Source: Anagrus nilaparvatae
Lineage: Eukaryota > Arthropoda > Insecta > Hymenoptera > Mymaridae
Length of the DNA stretch: 64,000 nucleotides
Direction: 5' to 3'
Assembly (NCBI GenBank): GCA_022575985.1
Contig: JAKSXM010000014.1
Location: 3,720,001-3,784,000, forward strand
Position numbers and translations under genes: made by a program. The notes below the pieces were generated by a model. The model was not told the origin of the DNA. It searched no databases and worked only from the letters and a program-made list of their open reading frames with translations. Of the stretch, positions 21,945 to 34,800 are shown in pieces (within the stretch, counting starts at the first letter, position 1; each line of letters starts with the position of its first letter).

Positions 21945-21995
21945 ATTATTATTATTATATTATACATATATATATTAACGTTATACATATAATAA
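21943..21995. repeat. ATT microsatellite and target site of LINE B copy 2
   Basis: An ATT run continues the pre-insertion site of LINE copy 1. It leads to ATACATATAATAA (21983-21995), the left copy of the 13-bp target duplication of LINE copy 2; the right copy is at 23729-23741. Confidence 0.8.
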
Positions 21996-23352
21996 AGGTC
22001 CTTCAAGGACTAAATGACTTTGCAGTACCAAATTATTTGATGCGGGTAATGAAGAGTTACCTAAGTGACAGAGTACTATTGTACGAGACTCTTCAAGGGA
22101 AGAGAAGTAGGAAAGTGACAGCTGGTGCAGCTCAGGGCTCCATATTGGGACCTGACCTATGGAACATCTCTTATGATGGTATCCTGAGGATGGAGTTAGC
22201 GGATGGCTGCTTTATGATAGGCTATGCGGATGATATTGCCCTCGTGATCATAGCAAGGAACGTGCAACAAGCACAGGATAGCTTGAGCGTCTGCATGTTA
22301 AAGACAAATGCATGGATGGAAGAGCACGGATTAAGTCTGGCAGTCGCTAAGACCGAGATCGTGATGTTCACGGGGAAGCAAATCAATACCGTTATTCCAA
22401 TACGGGTTGACGAGGATACCATTATAGAGACGAAAAGGTTCGCCAAATATCTTGGAATAGTTTTGGATACGAAGCGGACCTATTTCGAACATATTTCTCA
22501 AAGGGTCAAGAAGGCAGGTACCACGACGCTAGCCCTGAGCAGGCTGATGTCGAACATGAATGGACCAAAGTCCAGCAGGAGAAAGCTGCTAATGTCCGTA
22601 ACTCACTCCATCCTATTGTACGGAGCGGAGATTTGGAGTGAGGCACTGGATAAGGATATATATTCGAAAGGTATGAAAAGAGTGCAGAGGCAGGGTGCTC
22701 TGAGGGTTTCTTGCGCATACAGGACTGTCTCGGAAGCGGCAGTTCTTGTCATCGCAGGAATTATTCCTATTCAGCTACTTGCCAAAGAGCGTAAACTTAT
22801 TTATGATAGAAAAAATGAAGGCGACGTCGACCGTATCAGAGCGGAAGCTAGGAGGGATGTGATGCTGGAGTGGCAGACGCTCTGGAGGGATGGCACAGAC
22901 AGCGCATGGACCAGGCGCCTCATAAAAGAGGTCGCGCCCTGGACTCAGAGAGGGCACGGAGAGGTAAACTACTTCTTGACACAGTTCCTCAGTGGCCATG
23001 GGCTTTTCCAATCTTATCTCTTTAGGATGGGAAAGGTCGTGAGCCCTGAATGTGTATTCTGTCCCGACAAACGAGATGACGCGCGTCACACGTTTTTCGA
23101 GTGTGACCGCTGGATAACTAAAAGGAGAGCGCTGGAAGCAGAGGTTGAAGAAGTCACACCCGATAACATAGTCGGAAAAATGCTCCAGAACGAGGAATCA
23201 TGGAGCGTCGTGGCAAGGTACGTGGAGGAGATTTTGCGTACAAAAAAGTTATTGACGACACCCTAACTAGGAGCCGCGTGTAGGAGCAGTCAAATTAGAC
23301 GGTTCTTGCACGCGGCACCAATGGGGGGATAATGGAGGACGTACAAGGATAT

Positions 23353-23383
<31 letters not shown>

Positions 23384-23697
23384 TATATATATTTATTTAT
23401 TAATAAAGTTACTTATTTATCTAGTTGACGACACGGTGAAATAACAAGAAGGAGAAAGAAAGGATCAATGGATGGAAGGATCTTCAACCAAAGAAGATAC
23501 ATGGCCTTAAGTCAACCCGATGTAATGTGATAAACGGTTCCGGGCTGACTTGTATAAGGTATGATGAGGGGTGAGTTTAGTCGGTAAACATGGGGCAATG
23601 CATTCTTTGTAGAGTGCCTTGCCATCATGGAGTCCGACACTGTTCAGAACACCGGGTTCTGTTCGTGCGTAACGCATTCTCACCTCTCTGCCACTGT

Positions 23698-23729
<32 letters not shown>
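21996..23729 (+). mobile_element. R1-clade LINE family B, copy 2 (5'-truncated)
   Basis: It starts within ORF2 just after RT motif A (matching copy 1 from about 20205) and runs to a 29-base poly(A). Flanks carry the 13-bp duplication ATACATATAATAA. The frame (to 23266) includes motif B, YADDIAL and the intact C-terminus ending LLTTP. By eye, roughly ten substitutions separate it from copy 1 over 1.7 kb, so both arose recently from close parents. The ORF's apparent start in the poly(A) tail of copy 1 is an artefact of the junction. Confidence 0.92.
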
Positions 23730-23734
<5 letters not shown>

Positions 23735-23741
23735 ATAATAA

Positions 23742-25897
23742 CGATATTTAAAAGTTAGTCTCAAAAGCCCGATCTTACAAGATGCATGTCTAGGCCCTGG
23801 AGACTCTTTTATGACTTGTAACTTATCAATTTCCATAAATACACATAATTTGTCTATTACGTTAACATCATACGTCACTTTTTTGTTACTAACACTTGAA
23901 CAAATAAACATCGATACACAAAAATCATGTTCAACAACATCTATTTCATAACCAACACAATTGGTTTCACTATTGTTTGGATTGTAAACAAAATATAGAA
24001 TTTTTATAAATTTATCATTTTTTAGTTGAACATAAGAGTTACATGATCTAGGTGAAATTATGTTGCTTGATGTGAAATAACAATGTTTGTAAAACATCCT
24101 TTGAAAAGTTTTATTAGGTGATGAATCTAAGTCAATAATAATTTTGTCCTTAACAAAGAGATTGTCTGACAGTTTAACATATTTGTCCGGCAATTCTGGA
24201 GAATCTATATTGTCGATAAATTTTTTTATGTGAACTGGGCAAGTAGGATATATACTTCTTTGTAATGCTTGGATTGCAAATTTTAAATTTATATTCCTTA
24301 CAACTTGAGGCGTGACACCTTTGGCACTTTTTATACCCTTCGAAGCCTGAAAATTTTCTGATTCAAAAGAATAAGTTGAATGCGCGAATAAGGGTCCAAA
24401 GTCTCGAACACTATCTATAATATGAAGTATCTGATGGAGAGTTAATGTCATTGCCCTTAATCCAAATGTAGATTGTGTCAAAGCTACAAATTCTCTGAGT
24501 TCTTCATTTGCTTTGTTTAGTTCTTCAAAGGTAAATTTAGACTTTAAAAGAGTATATAGACTATTTACAAACAACGCCCAATAACGTACAATGGATTGAC
24601 TAACTTTCAGCATGTCTAATATTGGTATTAAATAGTATAAAAAAAGGTTCTCATATTCTTTAGCTTTCCAATGACTTCTGATATGTATTGATCTAGGTAA
24701 AATGCTTACTGTTGTAGGTGGTTTAATTTTCATTAAATAAATTTCAAATAAATCTCTTTTTTCTTTACTAATCGATTTTAATATCTGTTCGAGTCCTTGC
24801 TTTGCAACACCAAGTAAAAAAATGTGTAAATAATCTGGTAATACACCTCGAATGATATTAAATTTTTTTGCGTACACGAATGGAGTGAGAGTTTAGACCC
24901 CTAAAGTAGTGAGTGTAGATGGTATAGGGTAAGCAGTTTTCAACATTAAAAGCATAGTACTTTTTAAATCTCTACGTATCATTTTTTTTTCTATAGGAAA
25001 ACGTACGCAACCTGCATACCATTTTCCTTTAATACAGCACCAGTCACATGAATAATACCCATGAAAATTCACAATACCATTAATTGATGGACGAGCTGGT
25101 GTATCTGTTACTGAATTAATAATGTAAACTTTCAATAAAAGTTTTTTTCCTTTTACTATGCAAGGTATACCCTCTTCTCTTATTTTTGACATCATTTCTA
25201 CAAATATTTGGAGGTACTCTGGCGGTGGATGAGAGTTTCCGTACCAAATACCGCAAGTTATTACACTTTTTAAACGTTTTTGCAATGGTATTTCGTTAAC
25301 AATTGCATAAGTTGGCCATGCAGAGCATTTGTTATTCTCAAAAACCTTAAAGCCATCAGTGTTTATTGTAAGGGTTACATATTGTTGTTTTTCTTCACTT
25401 GAAAGAGAGTTCACGAAATTGCGATAATAAACGCCACCATATATGTCTTCAAGATTATTTTCGGCATGTTCCCTTTCATTTATTACTTGTTCATAATGAT
25501 GCTCATATTTCATTATATATTCTTTTATAGCTTCTGAAGGATTTATTATGGCAAAATTATTATTATCACTTAAATTTTTTGCTTTTATTATATTTCCACA
25601 CTTTTTGCATTTAACGTACTTAGTCAAATCTTTTATGTTACCAATGAAATTTATACATATAGGACAGGTTCTATAAAAATTTGTTGCATTTTCACGATTA
25701 ATTATTTTTCTTATGTAATGTGAAGTGTTAATCAGTACAGGTAGAGTAAATATCATATTCATAAATTTTAAATGCCTCTCTATTTCTTTAGTTGCTATAG
25801 AATTTCGGTAACTTAATTTTAAAACAATTAGGAGTAACTGAGCTGGAGTCATATTTGCAGCATATTTTATCACGTCCATAAAACCTTTGGATTGCAT
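23742..25897 (-). pseudogene. CMC/EnSpm-like DNA transposase (one in-frame stop)
   Basis: On the minus strand two frames in the same phase are separated by a single TAA at 24893-24895. The upstream part has a zinc-ribbon-like block (CPICINF, later CKKCGNII) and ends with the first acidic motif INTDGFKVF followed by WPTYAIVNEIP. The downstream part has FNIIRGVLPDYLHIFLLG (second Asp) and FGPLFAHSTYSFESEN (likely Glu). This arrangement matches animal Transposase_21-type (CACTA/EnSpm) transposases as I know them. A T-rich tract with AG just 5' of the first ATG could be an intron acceptor. The C-terminus runs into LINE copy 2. No terminal repeats were identified. Confidence 0.65.
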
Positions 25898-26137
25898 TAA
25901 TTTTTCTATAAAACTTTCTTTTTTTTTTTAAAGAGAAAGCTGATCTAGGTCGGACTGTGAATCATGTTTTATCTGAAAATAAAAAATTTGCGTAAAAAAA
26001 TATTTATTTAATACATTGAATAGAAAATGCAATCAAAATATTAAGTACGGAGTTTTGCTTATTTAGTCAAGGCACCAGCAATGTTAAATGCATCCAAAAA
26101 TTTTATCAGCACGAGAATGGATCCACGTCAGTGAAAC

Positions 26138-26370
26138 ATATGTATTTTTGGTCACTGAAACCAATTTTGAAGGTTACCCATTTTCGTATGGCCAGTTTTG
26201 AGTAATGAACGCTATATCATAAAAAATGGGCAAAAAATTAGCAAAATAGGTAAATTCTTGAAAACAATTGCTAATTCCTTACCGATTTTTTATGATATAG
26301 CGTTCATTATTCAAAACTGGCCACCGAAAATGAATGAAACCTTCAAAATTAGTTGACCAACTAAAAATCT
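26138..26370. mobile_element. Small inverted-repeat element (MITE-like)
   Basis: Arms of about 90-100 bases (about 26145-26246 and 26262-26360) share TTTTGAAGGTT and a well-conserved block GCCAGTTTTGAGTAATGAAC with the following ATATCATAAAAAAT in inverted orientation. The central loop is short. No coding capacity. Ends are too diverged to call the target duplication. Confidence 0.6.
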
Positions 26371-26400
26371 GACCAAAAATTTGGATTCTGCGGAAAATTT

Positions 26401-26697
26401 TACATAAGGATATATCTTTTCATGTTTTTAAGAGCGTTTATGTTAAAGTAGCGAAATTTTAAATTGAAATAATAAATTAATTTTCTTCCTAGCGGGCCGA
26501 AAACATTTTTTTTGCCCCGCAACGAGATCGAAAAAAACGCGTTTTCACCCCATTGAGAAAGAAAATTTTCGTTTTGTCCATGGGAATGTGTCTTTGCGGT
26601 TTTTGAACTTTCTGCGTTCAAACTATGTACAAAGGGTTTTTTTAGTCTGTAATCAATCATTTTTGTGATTTTTTAACGAAAAATTAATATTTCACTC
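26401..26697 (-). repeat. Dispersed ~140-bp repeat, minus orientation
   Basis: This is the reverse complement of the monomer seen at 36945-37700 (blocks GCAGAAAGTTCAAAAACCGC, AACCCTTTG and TTAAGGGTGAAATA). It ends in CACTC next to TTAA at 26698. The monomer continues on the far side of the 10-kb element at 36779, so the element split it. The part at 26490-26580 (AGCGGGCCGAAAAC and further) resembles a segment inside the palindrome arms near 28860. Confidence 0.7.
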
Positions 26698-26825
26698 TTA
26701 AGGTAACAGACCGAATTGGAATGGCGTTTTTTAAGACATTTTTCTTTATTTAATTTCTCATCCCCTTTATTAGTTATCAGTTTACAATTTTTTTTGTACA
26801 TTTATTAGGCATTTATAAATGATAA

Positions 26826-26870
<45 letters not shown>
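26826..26870. repeat. ATA microsatellite
   Basis: About 15 AAT/ATA units inside the left outer part of the TTAA element. It is absent from the right side. Confidence 0.9.
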
Positions 26871-26871
<1 letters not shown>

Positions 26872-26971
26872 TAATTTATATAAATGAAAAAATTTTTTTT
26901 TTTTAATTTTAATAATTAGTTGTATTTATAGAGGACGCCAAAGTACAGATGTAGAAAGTGCAGTCGGTCCA

Positions 26972-27284
26972 TGGCTGACAGTTAATCTCAGGATTGGCAA
27001 GTTTAAAAAAAAAAAACCAAAAAGATTCTTAACAAGTTATGCGTCTCACAAGGCAATACACCTAAAATAGAAAAAAAAACTAAAAAATAAAAAAATGGGA
27101 GAGGCGGAAAGAAATTTTTTAAAATTAGGCGTTATTTTCGACCGTGTTACGCCTGGTAAAGGCATATTTAAATTAATTTTTTTTTAATTTTATGGTGTAT
27201 TGCCCTGTCATATACTTTAATGAGTATATTGAACTAAAGTTTTTGAAAATCGGCCCAGCCAAACCGGAGATTAACTGTCAGCCA
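26972..27284. mobile_element. MITE-like insertion in left outer part of TTAA element
   Basis: The inverted ends TGGCTGACAGTTAATCTC and GAGATTAACTGTCAGCCA are perfect over 18 bases. Further in, CAAGGCAATACACC pairs with GGTGTATTGCCCTG. About 313 bp, non-coding. It has no counterpart in the right outer part, so it inserted after the palindrome formed. Confidence 0.65.
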
Positions 27285-28024
27285 GTTGAAAAAAGGTAGT
27301 TTCGAGATAAACGCATTTGAAATTTTTTTTTGTATCATTTCTTAAGTATTTCGCTCGTTTAGAGTCGTGTAACATCGTTATAACCCTTGTGCAAAAAAAA
27401 AGAATTAATATTAGATAATATTAGATAATATCAGATATTATCAGATAATAATACATAAATTTTAATTTTATTGGATAATATTAGATATTTTTTAGATAAA
27501 TTTTGTTTAAATTGGCATTTAATATCTAATAATATCTAATATTATCTATTATTATTAAATATTATTTAAAGGTATCTGAAATTTTTAAATATTTTTAAAT
27601 ATAATCACTAAACATTTAAATTTGTAAAAACTTGTAAAATTAATTAAAATTTTTATTTTTAGTTAAATAATTAAATAGCGCAGTTAGATGATTGAAAATT
27701 AAACAAAATTAAGCTTTTAAAGGTTTTATAATTCCAGAACATCTTGTGATATTTTTTTTTATACATTTGATTCTAAATTTTGAAATGTTTCTGTGTTTAA
27801 TTGTCTATAATTTTGGAGAAAACTTTTAGAGCAATTCCTGGAAAACATCTTATTAACTAAATTTTTGTTTTTACAAAAAAAAGTATTATATTAACATTAT
27901 TCTCACAAATGAATATCATGAAATATTTTATTAGTAACCAGTAACCAGAAAGTAGGTACTTTCCGTTCCACAGGTGAAAATTTTAACGTATCTAGATACG
28001 TATCCAGATACGTAGCCATTTCGT

Positions 28025-31000
28025 TTTGGGTTATTTTTTTTTTAAACTTTAATTAATCTTGCAAAAAAGAGTAATTGAGCATGAAATTGAGTAATAATCA
28101 CAAAAATCTTTGTTATAAGTATAAATTTACCCCTATCAAAAGACTTTAAATTTTTTCGGGACTTGTAATTTTTTTTCCTATTTATTATTTTTTTCTTTTT
28201 TTTTTTAAGTTATAAAAGTATGTTTAATATTTTAAATACTTTACAATTATTATCTAACTTAATTTTTAGAACTTTCAAAATAATTGCTTAGTAAACTACT
28301 TGGGTATCGAGGACTTTGGTTAAATAAAATGTAAAATTAAATTAATGAAAACAAAATTTTAATTTTTTATTTAAAAAAAGAAACAAACATAAATACAGTT
28401 TTATGTCTTGATGCGAATTCAAATCATTTTCTTGAATTTTTTCTGAAGAAAAAATGTATACTCATAAATTTACTAGCCTGCAATACATTGCCACAAAGTT
28501 ACATCTCAGCCTTGATCGCATGGGCTCGTTTCCTGCAAAAACCTAAATTACAGAAAGTATTTATTCATTCATAAATTTAGTATTACCAGAATAAAAAATA
28601 TATTGAAGAAAAAAAATCCGGTTGCGGCTACCGGAATTCCGTTTAACGATTGCAAATGTCTTTAAAATGCAAAGAAAATTTAAAAAATATTATTTTCATG
28701 CATTTAAAATGCGAGTAACGTGGCATGATAAATCATTAAAAAAAACTTTTCTTGTGATTCTTTAACAAACGATTTAAAAAAATTTTTTTCTATCTTTTCT
28801 TTACATTTTGACATTTGCAACCATTTAAAATAAAAAAAAAAATCCGGTTGTTTTTCTTGTCAGCGGCCAGAAAGCGCGTATTTCCCGGCCGCTGTGCGAC
28901 CGGAAAAGACGCGTTTTCTCACCACTGACGAAGGAAAATCGTATACGACCCTCGTTCAAAAATAAAGAATGGCCCAAATCGCAATTTACCAACCTCAGCT
29001 TTGCCTCGGAAGGTAATTTACGTGCGATTTGAGCCATTCTTTACTTTTCTGGACACGGGCTCGTAATATACTATTTCAGTGTGGTATATTTACAGATCGT
29101 GGCCAGAAAAAAAAATAATGGTCCAGATCGCCCGTAAATTACCCGGTAAAATGAAATCTGGGGCATTCCCCTTTTTTAACCAAGGGCCATATAAAATTTT
29201 AATACCTTGCTACCTTGCTAAACGTAAAAGGTAGAACCAGCTGAAAGGTACAGCTCTTAAAAAATGACCTTCGCCAACCAAAATTTTTATATGTTTTTGT
29301 ATAAAATATTATTTCTCCAAACTTTTTAGTTTTTTCTAAGTTTTTATAGCTACTTTTTGGTAATAAATTTATAAAAAATAAATATAATAAAAAATTCGAA
29401 ATTGCCTGGAAAGAATACCGTGATTTCAAAAAAAAATCATCTTTTTTGGATGAAATATTTCGAAGAAACTATAAAAACTTGAAAAAATACTTCAATCGGT
29501 CAGTATTTATCGTAAAAAGAAAAGTTTTAGACAATTCCGAAGTGCCAATTTTCAATAGCCAGGATTCTGAAATTCGTGATTAGCAACCCCAAAAACCTTT
29601 ATGGGCCCAATTTGGACGCTCAAAGTGCAAAAATAGCAAAAACAGCCCTTTTTGGGGGTAGTTTTTGCTAATTTAAGGTGAAACCCACCCCAATTTCTGT
29701 ACAAAATTACCCCCAAATTCGTGGTCAGCGATCCAAAAAACCTATACTGGACCAAATCTGATGGTTGCAAGTATACTTACAACCCCACACCCCCTGTATT
29801 TTGACTGGAATATAATAAAGAATTTCTTAAATTAAAAATATTAAAAATAAGAGAATTTTTTATTTTCTTTTCAATTAAAAAATATTATTGATTATTACCC
29901 AACAAGGCAATATAAGCATCTAGAGGCATCGGAATGACTGGGGACCAAATTCCTCCATAAATTGGAAAATTTCAAGACTTTTTCGTTTTTTAACCTAATA
30001 AAACTGTTAAGGCACGATTTAATTTATGTATTGCATACATAGGATGATCGTGCCTAAAAAATTAATTTTAAATAAATTATTTATTTTAGAACCATTAACC
30101 TGATTTTGGATGTATTTAATTCAAAACCAATTCATTTTTCACTATTTTTATCATTTTTTCATAATTTTATTTTATGTCTGAAATCAGTTTTTTGGACGTT
30201 TCAATGGAAAGACTTAACGAAATCACTTGAAACTGAAAATCCTGCAACTAGATCTGATTTCAGAAAATTTGGTCTAAGGGATTTTTGATTCATCGAGTAG
30301 GTTCTGAGAACTTGGGGATACACTTTCTCGAACATACATCCCTACACACACCAAGGCAATATAAGCATTTAGAGGCATCGGAATGACCTGGGAACCAAAT
30401 TTCCTCATGAATTAGACAATCTAAGAGAATTTTAAAGACTTTTCCGTTTTTTGACCTGACAAACTTATAAGGAATGATGGCATCTATTTATTGCATACAT
30501 AGGGTGATCATGCCTAAAAAATGTGGTATCAGGACAAGAAATACAGGTATGTTCCAAATTTATCTGAGATCTTGTTTATAAGCCAAGATCTTAGATAAAT
30601 TTGGAAAAGAACTAAAATTGATTACAACTAAATTTATTAGCTTCAGAACTACAGACAATCCAATGTTTGTCTATTTTTTAAAAGTATACAGGATTTTTAT
30701 TGATCATTATTTTTAAACAGTAAACAACTTGTTTTTAAAAATTGCTTTTAATAAAGAAACTATACTGGTATACTAACTGATAAAATTTCAATGATTTAGA
30801 TTTAATAACATTAAAATAAAATTTTTGTTAACGCTTCAAGTAAAAAATGTTTTCACATGTAAGTATTATAATTTAAGCGGTTTCGTTTCATTGTGCTAGA
30901 CATGAAGAAACATTTTATTAAATTTAATTTGAAACCTTAATTTGTTTAAGTAAATACATAAACTACCTCAATTGGAAATAAAGGGTGTGTAACTTAACAT

Positions 31001-31745
31001 TAAAGAATCAGGAAATTTATTAAACAAATTATTAAAATGAATATATATTTTACCTGATTTTAATTTTTAAGCTTGTTCTGGATGATGAAGGATGTTCTGG
31101 AAATTAAGTGATGCAGTTGCTGTAGATGGTTTATAAAATATAATATACATTTAATTTTGCTTCCGATGAAACCTTGTCTCTAAGTTGCATTGAAGTCGCT
31201 GCAGACTTAAAAATATCTGTATCGAGTAATGAGGAAACCCTTACATTATGTGGTAAAAGTAACTATAGAAAAAAAATAAATTAAAATACTGTAAATAAAT
31301 TTTAATTAATAAAAGATAATTTAATTGGTTACATTTTATTGTTTAGTGGGATCAGCCTAAGGATCAGCCTATAACTCCTATACAGATAAACCTGAACAAT
31401 TTTATAACCTATAAAATATAAAGACACAAAGAAAACATTTCTTTTTTAAAATAGACTAAAAAGAATTTAATTCTTATCTGAAACTGTTGTTTACGAATTC
31501 TGGCCTTATTTTTCTCATTTGAAACATTATTATTCTCTTAATTTAAAAACATCTTTTCATTCATCTGAGTATACAAAATTTTTCAGATATTTATGCGTTG
31601 CACATTATACTAAATAGTAATAATTCTATAAAACTAATAATTCTTGATTTTAATTGAATTTTGAACACATAAAATAATTAAATTTAAATAAATTAAAAAA
31701 AACAATATCTTTAATACTTAAAATTATAAAACTAAAAACTTCTTC
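28025..31745 (+). repeat. Left arm of giant palindrome
   Basis: This is inverted-complementary to 31870-35548 along its whole length, with scattered substitutions and small indels (for example near 28552 versus 35009, 29210 and 31360). It contains local hairpins: CAAATCGCA blocks around 28970-29035, an ACCGGAATTCCG block at about 28630, two repeat-family segments (29540-29815, with the ending TTTTGACTGGAATA) and a duplicated GATCGTGCCTAAAAAAT block (30045, 30510). Only frames of 60-80 codons occur, and I see no domain in them. Confidence 0.85.
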
Positions 31746-31869
31746 AGTAATCACATGTGTGTTAGTTGCTGGTTCTGTGCAAGCCGCGCGCAAAGACGCG
31801 CGCAGCACGTTATTTATTGATAGTTGATACTTGATTTCAAAAAGTTTCGTTATGCTACAACTTATTTTA
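31746..31869. other. Unique spacer of giant palindrome
   Basis: About 125 bases without inverted counterpart. It contains GCCGCGCGCAAAGACGCGCGC, itself a GC-rich near-palindrome in a very AT-rich setting. This spacer is the loop if the arms fold. Confidence 0.75.
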
Positions 31870-34800
31870 TTTTTTAAGTTTTATAATTTTAAGTATTTAA
31901 GTTAATTATTTTATGTGTTCAAAATTCAATTAAAATCAAGAATTATTAGTTTTATAGAATTATTAGTCTTTAGTATAATGTGCAACTCATAAATATATCC
32001 AAAAAATTTTGTATACTCAGATGCATGAAAAGATGTTGTTAATATAAGAGAATAATACTGTTTCAAATGAAAAAAATAAGGCCAAAATTCGTAAACAACA
32101 GTTTCAGATAAGAATTAAATTACTTTTAGTCTATTTTAGAAAAGAAATGTTTTCTTTGTGTCTTTATAATTTACAGGTTATAAAATTGTTAAGGTTCATC
32201 TGTATAGGAGTTAAGCTGATCCCACTGAAACTGATACAATAAAATGTAACCAATTAAATTATCTTTTATTAATTAAAATTTATTTACAGTATTTTAATTT
32301 ATTTTTTTTCTATAGTTACTTTTACCACATAATGTAAGGGTTTCCTCGATACTCGATACAGATATTTTTAAGTCTGCAGCGACTTCAATGCAACTTAGAG
32401 ACAAGGTTTCATCGGAAGCAAAATTAAATGTATATTATATTTTATAAACCATCTACAGCAACTGCATCACTTAATTTCCAGAACATCCTTCATCATCCAG
32501 AACAAGCTTAAAAATTAAAATCAGGTAAAATATAAATTTATTTTAATAATTTGTTTGATAAATTTCCTGATTCTTTAATGTTAAGTTACACCCTTTATTT
32601 CCAATTGAGGTAGTTTATGTATTTACTTAAACAAATTAAGGTTTCAAATTAAATTTAATAAAATGTTTCTTCATGTCTAGCACAATGAAACGAAACCGCT
32701 TAAATTATAATACTTAAATGTGAAAACTTTTTTACTTGAAGCGTTAACAAAAATTTCATTTTAATGTTATTAAATCTAAATCAGTGAAATTTTATCAGTT
32801 AGTATACCAGTATAGTTTCTTTATTAAAAGCAATTTTTAAAAACAAGTTGTTTACTGTTTCAAAATAATGATCAATAAAAATCCTGTATACTTTTAAAAA
32901 ATAGACAAACATTGCATTGTCTGTAGTTCTGAAGCTAATAAATTTAGTTGTAATCAATTTTAGTTCTTTTCCAAATTTATCTAAGATCTTGGTTTATAAA
33001 CAAGATCTCAGATAAATTTGGAACATACCTGTATTTCTTGTCCTGATACCACATTTTTTAGGCATGATCACCCTATCTATGCAATAAATAGATGCCATCA
33101 TTCCTTATAAGTTTGTCAGGTCAAAAAACGGAAAAGTCTTTAAAATTCTCTTAGATTGTCTAATTCATGAGGAAATTTGGTTCCCAGGTCATTCCGATGC
33201 CTCTAAATGCTTATATTGCCTTGGTGTGTGTAGGGATGTATGTTCGAGAAAGTGTATCCCCAAGTTCTCAGAACCTACTCGATGAATCAAAAATCCCTTA
33301 GACCAAATTTTCTGAAATCAGATCTAGTTGCAGGATTTTCAGTTTCAAGTGATTTCGTTAAGTCTTTCCATTGAAACGTCCAAAAAACTGATTTCAGACA
33401 TAAAATAAAATTATGAAAAAATGATAAAAATAGTGAAAAATGAATTGGTTTTGAATTAAATACATCCAAAATCAGGTTAATGGTTCTAAAATAAATAATT
33501 TATTTAAAATTAATTTTTTAGGCACGATCATCCTATGTATGCAATACATAAATTAAATCGTGCCTTAACAGTTTTATTAGGTTAAAAAACGAAAAAGTCT
33601 TGAAATTTTCCAATTTATGGAGGAATTTGGTCCCCAGTCATTCCGATGCCTCTAGATGCTTATATTGCCTTGTTGGGTAATAATCAATAATATTTTTTAA
33701 TTTAAAAGAAAATAAAAAATTCTCTTATTTTTAATATTTTTAATTTAAGAAATTCTTCATTATATTCCAGTCAAAATACAGGGGGTGTGGGGTTGTAAGT
33801 ATACTTGCAACCATCAGATTTGGTCCAGTATAGGTTTTTTGGATCGCTGACCACGAATTTGGGGGTAATTTTGTACAGAAATTGGGGTGGGTTTCACCTT
33901 AAATTAGCAAAAACTACCCCCAAAAAGGGCTGTTTTTGCTATTTTTGCACTTTGAGCGTCCAAATTGGGCCCATAAAGGTTTTTGGGGTTGCTAATCACG
34001 AATTTCAGAATCCTGGCTATTGAAAATTGGCACTTCGGAATTGTCTAAAACTTTTCTTTTTACGATAAATACTGACCGATTGAAGTATTTTTTCAAGTTT
34101 TTATAGTTTCTTCGAAATATTTCATCCAAAAAAGATGATTTTTTTTTGAAATCACGGTATTCTTTCCAGGCAATTTCGAATTTTTTATTATATTTATTTT
34201 TTATAACTTTATTACCAAAAAGTAGCTATAAAAACTTAGAAAAAACTAAAAAGTTTGGAGAAATAATATTTTATACAAAAACATATAAAAATTTTGGTTG
34301 GCGAAGGTCATTTTTTAAGAGCTGTACCTTTCAGCTGGTTCTACCTTTTACGTTTAGCAAGGTAGCAAGGTATTAAAATTTTATATGGCCCTTGGTTAAA
34401 AAAGGGGAATGCCCCAGATTTCATTTTACCGGGTAATTTACGGGCGATCTGGACCATTATTTTTTTTTCTGGCCACGATCTGTAAATATACCACACTGAA
34501 ATAGTATATTACGAGCCCGTGTCCAGAAAAGTAAAGAATGGCTCAAATCGCACGTAAATTACCTTCCGAGGCAAAGCTGAGGTTGGTAAATTGCGATTTG
34601 GGCCATTCTTTATTTTTGAACGAGGGTCGTATACGATTTTCCTTCGTCAGTGGTGAGAAAACGCGTCTTTTCCGGTCGCACAGCGGCCGGGAAATACGCG
34701 CTTTCTGGCCGCTGACAAGAAAAACAACCGGATTTTTTTTTATTTTAAATGGTTGCAAATGTCAAAATGTAAAGAAAAGATAGAAAAAAATTTTTTTAAA

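Noticed and set aside
21839..21996. Upstream start of the ORF over LINE copy 2
   Set aside because: It reads through poly(A) and ATT repeats of copy 1. The true LINE sequence begins at about 21996.
18533..23089. Many minus-strand frames inside the two R1-clade LINE copies
   Set aside because: They are shadows of ORF1/ORF2, duplicated exactly because the LINE copies are near-identical.
28825..30288. Open frames of 60-81 codons in both palindrome arms (for example 30106-30288 and mirror 33287-33469)
   Set aside because: Their conservation between arms follows from the palindrome itself. Both strands carry comparable frames, there is no domain, and they cross local hairpins and repeat units.
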